From assembly GCA_017421885.1 (NCBI GenBank), contig JAFOHJ010000247.1, positions 1 through 5,348 of the forward strand: a DNA stretch of 5,348 bases, read 5' to 3'. Below are positions 1 to 5,348 of the stretch, in pieces. Origin of the DNA: Clostridia bacterium. Its GTDB lineage: Bacteria > Bacillota_A > Clostridia > Oscillospirales > Butyricicoccaceae. A model generated the notes under the pieces. That model did no database searches. It was not told where the DNA came from and worked only from the letters and a program-made list of their open reading frames with translations. Position 1 is the first letter of the stretch; each line of letters opens with the position of its first letter. A program made the position numbers and the translations under genes.

Positions 1-303
1 CATGATCATCACCATCATCATGCCGATGAGGTATTCACAAGCTGGGGATACGAAACAGCTTCTCCTTTCACAGCAGAGGAACTGAACCGCATCCTTGAAG
101 AGCTGGATGACAGCAATAAGTATGGTATGGTCCTCCGCGCCAAGGGTATCGTTCCCGCTGCAGACGGCACATGGTTCCATTTTGACTATACACCCGGCGA
201 GGCAGAGGTCCGTACAGGTGCTGCTGATTATACAGGCCGCCTCTGCGTAATCGGCTCCAAGATCAAGGAGCAGGAACTCAAGGCCCTGTTTGATAGGAAG
301 TAA
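1..303 (+). CDS. CobW/COG0523-family G3E GTPase, C-terminal part (5' end outside window)
   Basis: Frame 1 is open from the first base to a TAA at 301-303 and gives 100 residues. The visible part starts with a histidine-rich linker (HDHHHHHADE, residues 1-10). A compact alpha/beta domain follows, containing TAEELNRILEEL and VLRAKGIV and ending in a strand-rich section with WFHFDYTPGEAEV. This order, a His-rich linker followed by the RAKG-containing CobW C-terminal domain, is the hallmark of COG0523 metallochaperone GTPases, which bind metals such as zinc or cobalt and deliver them to client proteins in the cytoplasm. The P-loop GTPase domain lies off the left edge. The stop is 3 nt before the next start, and that gene's ribosome site lies inside the last codons here, so the two are co-transcribed. 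Family assignment is firm. The metal and client are unknown. Confidence 0.88.
   Translation, partial: HDHHHHHADEVFTSWGYETASPFTAEELNRILEELDDSNKYGMVLRAKGIVPAADGTWFHFDYTPGEAEVRTGAADYTGRLCVIGSKIKEQELKALFDRK
295..300 (+). promoter_or_regulatory. Ribosome binding site of the second GTPase, inside the upstream gene
   Basis: AGGAAG lies 6 nt before the ATG at 307 and overlaps the last sense codons (AGG AAG) of the preceding gene. It supports the chosen start and translational coupling of the two GTPase genes. Confidence 0.65.
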
Positions 304-306
304 GCT

Positions 307-1248
307 ATGGAAATACCCGTATATGTCTTTTCGGGTCTGCTTGACTCGGGTAAGACCAATTTTATCAATACAACCATCCAGAGCGACTTTACAAAGGATT
401 GTAAGACCCTCCTGATCGTCTGCGAAGAGGGCGATGAGGAATATGATGAAAAGGTTCTTGCGGCCAATAATGTCGTTGTGGAAGTCCTTGACGATGAAGG
501 AGATATAAATGTTTTCAAGCTCAACGAGCTTGAACGCAAACATAAACCCGATCAGATCATTATCGAGCATAACGGCATGTGGTCGCTGGCCGATCTTGAG
601 CAGGAGATGCCTGCCAACTGGTCGCTCTATCAGATCGTTGTCACCGTAGATGCAACAACATTCGAGCTTTATGTAAAGAACATGGGTGCCATTATCATGG
701 AAAAGTTGATGGCTGCCGATATGATCGTTTTCAATCGTGCAACTTCTGAGCTTGCACAAACACTGCGTAAGCGCAATCTCAAGCTGGTCAACCGCAGGGC
801 TCAGATGTTCATCGAGTTTTTTGACGGCGACAGTGAGGAGTACGACGACGGCTCGACACCTCCTTTTGATCTCGATGTAGATGTTATCGAGGTGTCGGAT
901 GATGATTTCGGCATATGGTTTGTCGACTGTATGGATCATCTCGACAGATATATCGGAAAAAAGGTAAAGTTCAAAGCATTGGTAGCGTTTGATCCCGGCC
1001 TGCCCGAAGGATGCTTCGGACTTGGTCGTCATGCCATGGTCTGCTGCGAAGAAGATGTTGCATTCTATGCCGTAATGTGCGACTCCAAGGAAAACGCATC
1101 CCGTTTCAGAACACGCGATTGGGTCGAGATAGTTGCTGAAGTAGGCGAGACCGAGAGTGACCTTTATGTAGACGGAGTTGGTCCCGTGCTTTATCCCATC
1201 TCCATGGAGCATACCGATCCCCCCAGAGAAACAATGGTATCCTTCTAA
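307..1248 (+). CDS. G3E-type GTPase fused to a DUF1980/YcgQ-like C-terminal domain
   Basis: This is a 313-residue cytoplasmic protein with no signal peptide or membrane segment. Residues 1 to about 170 look like a G3E (CobW/HypB/UreG) P-loop GTPase: Walker A GLLDSGKT at 10-17, a Walker B-like strand IIIEHNG at 84-90 (canonical E-x-x-G), VTVDATTF at 112-119, and N143-R-A-T where NKxD is expected. The CxCC metal motif that usually follows the first strand in COG0523 is absent; an acidic stretch EEGDEEYDE occupies 40-48. An acidic linker (about 173-200) leads to residues 215-300, where G240-R-x2-M-x-C246-C247-x2-D250 and C258 resemble the cysteine-containing C-terminal domain of DUF1980/TIGR03943 proteins. 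Those proteins partner with YcgR-type permeases and COG0523 proteins in zinc-responsive loci. Inference: a metal-handling GTPase, with the CC/C cluster replacing the lost CxCC. It is the last gene of its operon. The GTPase call is solid; the C-terminal domain is recalled from motif pattern. Confidence 0.8.
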   Translation: MEIPVYVFSGLLDSGKTNFINTTIQSDFTKDCKTLLIVCEEGDEEYDEKVLAANNVVVEVLDDEGDINVFKLNELERKHKPDQIIIEHNGMWSLADLEQEMPANWSLYQIVVTVDATTFELYVKNMGAIIMEKLMAADMIVFNRATSELAQTLRKRNLKLVNRRAQMFIEFFDGDSEEYDDGSTPPFDLDVDVIEVSDDDFGIWFVDCMDHLDRYIGKKVKFKALVAFDPGLPEGCFGLGRHAMVCCEEDVAFYAVMCDSKENASRFRTRDWVEIVAEVGETESDLYVDGVGPVLYPISMEHTDPPRETMVSF

Positions 1249-1265
1249 AAGTCATATTAATTATC

Positions 1266-1300
1266 AAAGCTGCTTTCCGCTGAGGAAAGCAGCTTTTTTT
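1266..1300 (+). terminator. Rho-independent terminator of the GTPase operon
   Basis: A perfect 13-bp stem pairs 1266-1278 with 1284-1296 around a 5-nt loop (GCTGA). The 3' arm runs into a T tract ending at 1300. It begins 18 nt after the GTPase stop and separates the GTPase operon from the ABC operon. Confidence 0.92.
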
Positions 1301-1334
1301 ATATGGCCGGTTTTTTTGTAACCTTCCATCTTTT

Positions 1335-1363
1335 TCGACATAGACTAAAACAGAGAGCTAATT
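1335..1363 (+). promoter_or_regulatory. Possible weak sigma-A promoter for the ABC operon
   Basis: TCGACA (1335-1340) resembles a -35 box, and CTAATT (1358-1363), 17 nt downstream, is a poor -10 box. A promoter must lie between the terminator at 1300 and the start at 1392 if the ABC genes have their own transcript, but the match is weak and this is a best guess. The rest of the 91-nt gap shows a T run at 1311-1317 and no recognisable operator or riboswitch. Confidence 0.22.
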
Positions 1364-1377
1364 GATCTGAAGAGAAA

Positions 1378-1387
1378 AGGAGGGAGG
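1378..1387 (+). promoter_or_regulatory. Strong ribosome binding site of the ABC ATPase
   Basis: AGGAGGGAGG contains a perfect AGGAGG (1378-1383) 8 nt before the ATG at 1392. It fixes the start codon and points to a Firmicute-type translation signal. Confidence 0.8.
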
Positions 1388-1391
1388 CTCC

Positions 1392-2150
1392 ATGATTGTC
1401 AGAACTGAAGGGCTGAGCCTTACATACCAGTCGCCTGATGGTGAGGTAGAGGCCCTTGATAATATAACTCTTGGTGTTGAAGAAGGCGAGTTTATCTCTA
1501 TAGTCGGGCCGTCGGGATGTGGGAAATCTACTCTGTTATCGGTTATTGCCGGACTGGAGAGGCCTACAAAAGGCAGGGTGTATCTTGGCGACAGGCTGGT
1601 CATCGGCACCGGGCAGGAAATAGGATATATGCCGCAGAAGGATCAGCTTTTTTCATGGCGCACCATATGGGGCAATGTAACACTGGGGCTGGAAATACAG
1701 GGGAAGTGCGATGAGGAACATCTTTCTTATGTGAGAGGGCTGCTAAGCCGCTATGGGCTTGAGGAGTTTGTCAGGAGTACGCCCGATCAGCTTTCAGGCG
1801 GAATGCGCCAGCGGTGTGCGTTAATAAGGACTCTCGCTCTTGATCCTAAGATATTGCTGCTCGACGAGCCTTTTTCGGCGCTTGACTATCAGACGCGGCT
1901 GGGAGTGTCGGCTGACATCTATTCCATCATTCGGTCGGAAGGAAAGACGGCGATGCTGGTCACGCATGATATTTCGGAAAGTGTCAGCCTGTCAGATCGG
2001 GTAATAGTCCTCACAAAAAGGCCGGGAAAGATAAAAAAGATCTTTGAACTTGAAAGACTCAGAGGACTTGGACCTATGGAGCGCAGGCTGCACAGGGATT
2101 TTAACCATTATTTTGATCAGATATGGAAGGAGCTTGATGTAAATGCGTGA
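1392..2150 (+). CDS. ABC importer ATP-binding protein, nitrate/sulfonate/taurine (SsuB/TauB/ThiZ-like) class
   Basis: This 252-residue ATPase energises the importer encoded with the next two genes, as a dimer on the inner face of the membrane. All ABC motifs are present and intact: Walker A GPSGCGKST (39-47), Q-loop glutamine Q82 in YMPQKDQLFSWRT, signature LSGGMRQR (134-141), Walker B ILLLDEP (154-160), D-loop SALD (162-165) and switch histidine VTHD (190-193). The DEPFSALDYQTR segment and short C-terminus without a regulatory extension fit the NrtD/SsuB/TauB/ThiZ subgroup (usual length about 240-270). It is the first gene of the operon, with its own strong ribosome site, and overlaps the permease start by 8 nt. 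An internal AAGGAG at 2127-2132 serves the permease. Function as importer ATPase is near certain; substrate is not determined by this subunit. Confidence 0.95.
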   Translation: MIVRTEGLSLTYQSPDGEVEALDNITLGVEEGEFISIVGPSGCGKSTLLSVIAGLERPTKGRVYLGDRLVIGTGQEIGYMPQKDQLFSWRTIWGNVTLGLEIQGKCDEEHLSYVRGLLSRYGLEEFVRSTPDQLSGGMRQRCALIRTLALDPKILLLDEPFSALDYQTRLGVSADIYSIIRSEGKTAMLVTHDISESVSLSDRVIVLTKRPGKIKKIFELERLRGLGPMERRLHRDFNHYFDQIWKELDVNA

Positions 2151-2952
2151 AGTTTCTCCCGAAAGGACATTATATCTTAAAAAAATCGCAGCAGACAGAC
2201 GCAACATCAACCTGCTTCGCTTTGGCCTGCTGGCATTTTTCTTTATTATCTGGGAGTGGACTGCATCGGAGGGTATAATAGATCCATTTATTTTCAGCAG
2301 TCCGTCAAGGGTGGTGTCCACATTTATCAGCCTTACCGCAAGCGGCGAACTGTGGCTGCACACAGGCACATCACTTGTTGAAACTGTGGTCGGCTTTATG
2401 CTGGGAACGATACTGGGCACAGTGATCGCAGTACTCTTGTGGTGGAGCCCATTTATGTCAAAAGCACTTGATCCGTATCTTGTAGTACTCAATTCGCTCC
2501 CCAAGACGGCGCTTGGCCCCATATTCATTGTTTGGATGGGGGCAGGTCCGGGAGCGATAATCGCCATGACCCTTGCGATCTCGCTTATTGTTACCATTCT
2601 GGATATGCACAGCGGGTTTGATTCCACCGATCCTCATATGATCAGGCTTATGCAGACTTTTGGTGCCACAAAGCTGCAGATTCTGCTAAAGCTGGTGCTT
2701 CCATCCAATTTAGGAGGGCTTATAAATGCACTTAAGGTAAATGTAGGTCTGTCGTGGGTAGGCGTTATCATGGGTGAGTTTCTTGTATCAAAAGCCGGGC
2801 TGGGATATCTTATCGTCTATGGCTCGCAGGTCTTTAAAATGGACCTTGTTATGGCAACGGTGCTCATTCTTGCCGCAGCAGCAGCGCTGATGTATCAGTG
2901 TATACTGTGGCTTGAAAGAGGGCTGAAAAAATATATGGGAGTGAAAGCATGA
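2143..2952 (+). CDS. ABC importer permease (BPD_transp_1), SsuC/TauC/ThiX-like
   Basis: This 269-residue inner-membrane channel subunit is expected to function as a homodimer. It has a short basic cytoplasmic N-terminus, then hydrophobic segments near residues 24-40, 80-101, 112-132, 136-156, 196-215 and 236-256: the six-helix layout of the SsuC/TauC/NrtB group. The EAA coupling loop, which docks on the ATPase, is seen around 166-190 (RLMQTFGATKLQILLKLVLP), with the conserved glycine and the terminal LP. The segment LPKTALGPIFIVWMG (119-133) matches the family's LPxxAlxPlfivWfG signature. The ATG lies inside the ATPase gene, preceded by AAGGAG with a 10-nt spacer. The stop overlaps the next start (ATGA), so the three products should be made in balanced amounts. 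Family call is very strong; substrate is unknown. Confidence 0.94.
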   Translation: MREVSPERTLYLKKIAADRRNINLLRFGLLAFFFIIWEWTASEGIIDPFIFSSPSRVVSTFISLTASGELWLHTGTSLVETVVGFMLGTILGTVIAVLLWWSPFMSKALDPYLVVLNSLPKTALGPIFIVWMGAGPGAIIAMTLAISLIVTILDMHSGFDSTDPHMIRLMQTFGATKLQILLKLVLPSNLGGLINALKVNVGLSWVGVIMGEFLVSKAGLGYLIVYGSQVFKMDLVMATVLILAAAAALMYQCILWLERGLKKYMGVKA

Positions 2953-3935
2953 GAAAAACAATTGCACTTTTGATGTCGGTCCTGCTGGTCACAGGTCTTA
3001 TGGCCGCCTGCTCGCAGGACAATGAAGAAATGGTGACTCTCAGAGTTTGTGAGGTCACACATTCGGTCTTCTATGCGCCCTTCTATGCCGCTTTGGAGCT
3101 GGGCTTCTTTGAAGAGGAAGGCATAGAGATCGAGCTTACGAACGGCGGCGGCGCCGACAAGGTAATGACAGCTGTTCTTGCAGGTCAGTCGGATATTGGC
3201 CTTGCGGGGCCCGAGGCCTGTGTGTACGTCGCTCTTGAGGGCAGAGAGGATCACCCTGTGGTCTTCGGCCAGCTCACCAAGAGAGATGGCTCGTTTATAG
3301 TAGGACGCACCGACGATGATTTCGAGTGGAGCGATCTTGAAGGCAAGACCATAATAGGTGGGCGTAAGGGCGGAATGCCTGAGATGACCCTCGAGTATGT
3401 CATGCGTCAGAACGGAGTTATTCCTCACGAGGATGCTGCGGTCGATACATCGGTCCAGTTCAATATGATGGCAGGCGCATTCACCGGCGGCAGTGGCGAC
3501 TATGTCACCCTCTTCGAGCCTACCGCCACAGAGGTGGCCGAGGCCGGCAAAGGTTATATCCTGACATCGGTAGGCCTTGAAAGCGGTGAGATACCCTATA
3601 CTGCCTTTTTTGCATCGAAAAGCTTTATCGAGAAAAACGGCGAGCTCATACAGCGCTTTACAGATGTTATCGCAAGAGGGCAGAAGTGGGTAATGGAAAA
3701 CTCGGCAGAGGATGTGGCAAAGGCGATTGCCGACCAGTTCCCCGACAATGACATTAAAACTCTTACAACTGTAACTCAGCGTCATAAGGATATCGATGCA
3801 TGGAACGAAACACCTGTTATGAAGAAAGAAGCCTTCGAGCGTATGCAGGCCGTTATGGAAACTGCAGGCGAGCTTGATGAGAGAGTTGATTTTGATATGC
3901 TGGTAGATAACAGTTTTGCCATGAAGGCAGAATAA
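2949..3935 (+). CDS. Lipoprotein substrate-binding protein, NMT1/THI5-SsuA-like family
   Basis: This 328-residue solute-binding protein delivers ligand to the permease. The N-terminus is a lipoprotein signal: RK at 2-3, a hydrophobic core at 5-17, and lipobox M-A-A-C with lipidation cysteine C21, so the mature protein is anchored outside the membrane. The fold is a type II periplasmic-binding protein of the NMT1/THI5 group: EVTHSVFYAPFYAALELGFF (35-54) is the family's opening segment, followed by EEEGIEIEL, GGGADKVMTAVLAGQSDIG (66-84), LEGKTIIGGRKGG (130-142) and the ligand-cleft candidate FEPTATE (189-195). The start overlaps the permease stop by 4 nt, and GGGAG (2937-2941) lies 7 nt upstream. 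As last gene it is followed by a strong terminator. Relatives bind thiamine-precursor pyrimidines, sulfonates, taurine or nitrate. The thiamine-type cysteine-rich (CCCFC) signature of yeast Thi5 is absent, and no neighbour identifies the ligand, so none is assigned. Confidence 0.92.
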   Translation: MRKTIALLMSVLLVTGLMAACSQDNEEMVTLRVCEVTHSVFYAPFYAALELGFFEEEGIEIELTNGGGADKVMTAVLAGQSDIGLAGPEACVYVALEGREDHPVVFGQLTKRDGSFIVGRTDDDFEWSDLEGKTIIGGRKGGMPEMTLEYVMRQNGVIPHEDAAVDTSVQFNMMAGAFTGGSGDYVTLFEPTATEVAEAGKGYILTSVGLESGEIPYTAFFASKSFIEKNGELIQRFTDVIARGQKWVMENSAEDVAKAIADQFPDNDIKTLTTVTQRHKDIDAWNETPVMKKEAFERMQAVMETAGELDERVDFDMLVDNSFAMKAE

Positions 3936-3937
3936 TA

Positions 3938-3972
3938 AAAAGACCTGAGGAAACTGTTTCCTCAGGTCTTTT
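3938..3972. terminator. Bidirectional Rho-independent terminator between convergent genes
   Basis: A perfect 16-bp inverted repeat (3938-3953 with 3957-3972) surrounds a 3-nt loop (CTG). The core AGACCTGAGGAAA is G+C-rich with A/T at both ends, giving a TTTT run on the plus strand (3969-3972) and a TTTTT run on the minus strand (3941-3937). It starts 3 nt after the binding-protein stop and ends 5 nt before the stop of the opposing 68-aa gene, so it can end both transcripts. Confidence 0.93.
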
Positions 3973-3977
3973 ACCTG

Positions 3978-4184
3978 TTAATACATTTTTGTCAGAAAAA
4001 AGAAGATAGCCAGCACTATAATGGTCAGGACTGGAAAAGCCATAACACATCCGCCCCTGAACATTGAAGGTGTGACTTTGCCTTCGTTCTGCTCAAGCTG
4101 ACGGAAGAAGAGGAAGCCTTCAAGGTCGTCCTTTTCCTCATCGTCATCATCGGTGTAGGGGATATATTTCTTATCGTCGGCCAT
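3978..4184 (-). CDS. Small acidic single-pass membrane protein, function unknown
   Basis: I do not recognise a named family. The 68-residue product has a very acidic N-terminal region (D/E run at about 12-20 in YTDDDDEEKDD), a middle polar part with FLFFRQLEQNEGKV (24-37), and one hydrophobic segment at about 45-64 (GCVMAFPVLTIIVLAIFFFL) ending in TKMY. The likely topology is an acidic cytoplasmic tail with a C-terminal membrane anchor. It is real rather than a shadow: it has its own terminator positioned just after the stop, ATG begins the frame cleanly, and an upstream reading frame ends 3 nt before it. No good Shine-Dalgarno lies close to the ATG (the nearest GGAG is about 27 nt away, inside the upstream frame), so it may depend on coupled translation. 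Codon usage matches the left part of the window. Confidence 0.68.
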   Translation of the reverse strand: MADDKKYIPYTDDDDEEKDDLEGFLFFRQLEQNEGKVTPSMFRGGCVMAFPVLTIIVLAIFFFLTKMY

Positions 4185-4187
4185 AGC

Positions 4188-4241
4188 TTAGATCTTGCGC
4201 TGAGCCTTCATCTCCAGATACTCATCGTATGTGCAGCGTAA
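4188..4241 (-). pseudogene. 3' remnant of an unrecognised gene, cut at the sequence junction
   Basis: Reading leftwards on the minus strand, a frame ends CTYDEYLEMKAQRKI and a TAA at 4190-4188, only 3 nt before the start of the 68-aa gene. The amphipathic, charged sequence and codon choice look like a genuine protein C-terminus. Going upstream, the same frame runs out of protein-like sequence around 4241-4250 and meets an in-frame stop at 4316-4314. It has no ATG, GTG or TTG start except an internal M four residues after the acidic part. At the same place the TolC gene of the right-hand part ends. I read it as the last codons of a gene whose body is missing at the junction. Right boundary is approximate. 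Confidence 0.55.
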
Positions 4242-4260
4242 TTTTCTTACTCTGCTGTTA
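4230..4260. other. Probable junction between two unlike genomes
   Basis: To the left lies a truncated minus-strand frame (CTYDEYLEMKAQRKI) belonging to a Firmicute-like block. To the right lies the stop codon (4249-4247) of a Bacteroidota-style TolC gene. Leucine codon choice also switches: CTT/CTG dominate to the left, while TTG dominates to the right (for example five of six leucines in the stretch around 4888-4947). No insertion-sequence end, tRNA, long direct repeat or integrase is visible at the point. An assembly chimera is the simplest explanation; recombination or transfer is possible. Confidence 0.55.
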
Positions 4261-5348
4261 CTGATGCTGTTGCGCCCATAATCTTCGCCATAGATACCTG
4301 GTTGGTCAAGTAGTTAAAAATGGCTGTTGAGCGTGAAAGCTCTGCCTGTGTGTATGCAAGCTGTGAGTTGTCCACATCTACCAATGTTCCGCCACCCACT
4401 TCATAACGCTTAACCGCAATCTCATATCCGCGCTTCGCCTGCGAAATGGTCTGCGAAGAGGCGTGGAACTGCTTTACGTTGGTGAGCATATTGCTATAAT
4501 ATGACATCATCGCAGTACGCAACTGACGCTCTGTATTCTCCTTCTGGAGCTGCAAAGACTCTATATCAATCTTAGCCTGGTTGATCTCAGCACGACGCTT
4601 ACCACCCGCGAAGATTGGGATATTGAGCGAGAATGCTGCCACAGAATATGGATTCCACTTATACTCTGAAAAATCCAAAGTCTCGTTCATCACTACATAG
4701 TTGTAACCAACCGACAAAGCCAATGTTGGAAGATTTGCCGCACGCTTAATCTTCAATGCCTGCTCAAGCATATCAGCCTGAATATCCAACTGCTTCATTG
4801 TAGAGTTATTTGACAAGTCGCCCATCTCTACCTGAGCATTAAGCTCTACTTCATAATCAGCCAACTTGCCTGCGCAATCAATATCCTTTGCAAGATCAAC
4901 ACCCAACAACGCCTTCAACTGCCACAATGCCAAAACGATTGAGTTCTCGGCATTGAAGAGGTTTGGCTCTGCGTTAGCCACGCTCACCTGCGAACGGATA
5001 AAATCATACTCCGATACTGCACCCACTGAGTACTTCTTCTCTACAATCTTGTGGTTCTCAACGGCATTATCATATACGCGCTTATATACATCGTAAGAGT
5101 CCTTTGCCAAAAGCACCTGATAGAAAGCCTTTGACACCTGCTCAACCATATCAATGCGTGACGAGCGTGCCTGCTCAATAGCGAGCTCCACATCCATTGC
5201 AGAGAGCTTCAAAGATTTCCAGAGCTGTGCATTTACCAATGGCATCGCAGCATTAATACCCGCTGAAATATTGTTCGCGGTACCCACCTCAATATCATTA
5301 CCATTAAAATGCAGGCGCTGCTTCTTGATATAACGCTGATAAGTAGCC
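4247..5348 (-). CDS. TolC-family outer-membrane efflux protein, N-terminus outside window
   Basis: The frame is open from the right edge to TAA at 4249-4247, giving about 366 residues with no signal peptide in view. Full family members are roughly 420-480, so perhaps 60-110 N-terminal residues are missing. A GTG at 5287-5285 is internal, since clear coding sequence (QRYIKKQRLHFNGNDIEVG) continues upstream. The two outer-membrane-efflux repeats are visible: EKKYSVGAVSEYDFIRSQ near 5041-4988 and VKRYEVGGGTLVDVDNSQ near 4414-4361, each in a long coiled-coil-like helix. Between them lies FSLNIPIFAGGKRRAEINQA, the beta-strand/helix turn typical of the family. TolC proteins form a trimeric channel across the outer membrane and periplasm, working with RND or ABC pumps whose genes usually sit next to them; here any partner would be off the right edge. 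TTG-rich leucine usage and style fit Bacteroidota. Confidence 0.9.
   Translation of the reverse strand, partial: ATYQRYIKKQRLHFNGNDIEVGTANNISAGINAAMPLVNAQLWKSLKLSAMDVELAIEQARSSRIDMVEQVSKAFYQVLLAKDSYDVYKRVYDNAVENHKIVEKKYSVGAVSEYDFIRSQVSVANAEPNLFNAENSIVLALWQLKALLGVDLAKDIDCAGKLADYEVELNAQVEMGDLSNNSTMKQLDIQADMLEQALKIKRAANLPTLALSVGYNYVVMNETLDFSEYKWNPYSVAAFSLNIPIFAGGKRRAEINQAKIDIESLQLQKENTERQLRTAMMSYYSNMLTNVKQFHASSQTISQAKRGYEIAVKRYEVGGGTLVDVDNSQLAYTQAELSRSTAIFNYLTNQVSMAKIMGATASVTAE

Noticed and set aside
1..30. Short CAT/CAC repeat tract as a DNA repeat element
   Set aside because: It is in frame and encodes the His-rich linker typical of COG0523 proteins, so protein function explains it.
228..539. 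Minus-strand Ser/Thr-rich open frame across the GTPase gene boundary
   Set aside because: The Ser-rich composition is the antisense reflection of GAG/GAT-rich acidic codons in the GTPase genes.
1305..1317. Second terminator (GGCCGG followed by seven T)
   Set aside because: The G+C part cannot form a stem of useful length with a loop; the T run alone is not a terminator.
1301..1391. TPP riboswitch or other leader RNA ahead of the THI5-type importer
   Set aside because: The gap is only 91 nt, with no CTGAGA-type box and no conserved riboswitch core or paired arms.
1992..2627. Minus-strand open frame of 211 codons opposite the ATPase and permease
   Set aside because: It spans the overlap of two genuine ABC genes in antisense, has low-complexity Ser/Ile-rich content and no ribosome site or motif.
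2895..3785. Long minus-strand open frame (296 codons) opposite the binding protein
   Set aside because: It lies entirely antisense to an intact, well-conserved binding-protein gene and part of the permease, and its product has an unstructured Cys/His-scattered composition with no family motif.
4866..5096. Plus-strand open frame of 76 codons opposite the TolC gene
   Set aside because: It is antisense to a conserved TolC region and has no ribosome site or recognisable motif.
4247..5287. GTG at 5287-5285 as the true start of the TolC-type protein
   Set aside because: The frame stays open and protein-like to the window edge, and a start there would remove the signal peptide and first helices that an outer-membrane channel needs.

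Overview
The window looks like a piece of gut-type metagenomic DNA made of two unlike parts. Bases 1 to about 4240 read as a Clostridia-like Firmicute (Oscillospiraceae/Ruminococcus-like is my inference). The reasons are strong AGGAGG-type ribosome sites, tightly overlapping operon genes, a lipoprotein signal peptide, T-tailed hairpin terminators, and leucine mostly written CTT/CTG/CTC. Bases of about 4247 to 5348 carry an outer-membrane TolC-type efflux protein of Bacteroidota style with TTG-rich leucine usage. That protein is not expected in a monoderm Firmicute.

Layout: (1) Bases 1-303 are the C-terminal part of a COG0523/CobW-type G3E GTPase with a histidine-rich metal-binding linker. (2) Bases 307-1248 are a second, divergent G3E GTPase whose C-terminal third resembles the DUF1980/TIGR03943 (YcgQ-type) domain. 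It lacks the CxCC motif and has a degenerate NKxD motif. The two genes form the end of a probable metal-homeostasis operon, closed by a 13-bp hairpin terminator at 1266-1300. (3) Bases 1392-3935 are a three-gene ABC importer operon of the nitrate/sulfonate/taurine/THI5 class: ATPase, permease and lipoprotein binding protein, with 8-nt and 4-nt overlaps. It ends in a near-symmetric bidirectional terminator at 3938-3972. (4) On the minus strand, converging on that terminator, lies a 68-residue acidic single-pass membrane protein (3978-4184). It is preceded 3 nt upstream by the last codons of an unrecognised gene (about 4188-4241). (5) Bases 4247-5348, also minus strand, are a TolC-family gene that runs off the right edge.

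How they work together: the two GTPases probably act as metallochaperone-like proteins for metal (often zinc) allocation. The ABC genes should form a complete importer, with the lipoprotein capturing a small organic ligand, the permease dimer forming the channel and the ATPase driving it. The ligand cannot be read from the sequence. The upstream gene next to the 68-aa protein is cut off within a few bases of the TolC stop codon, and codon preference changes at the same place. The simplest reading is a junction between two genomes, more likely an assembly chimera than a natural transfer. The TolC gene should therefore not be used to interpret the importer.
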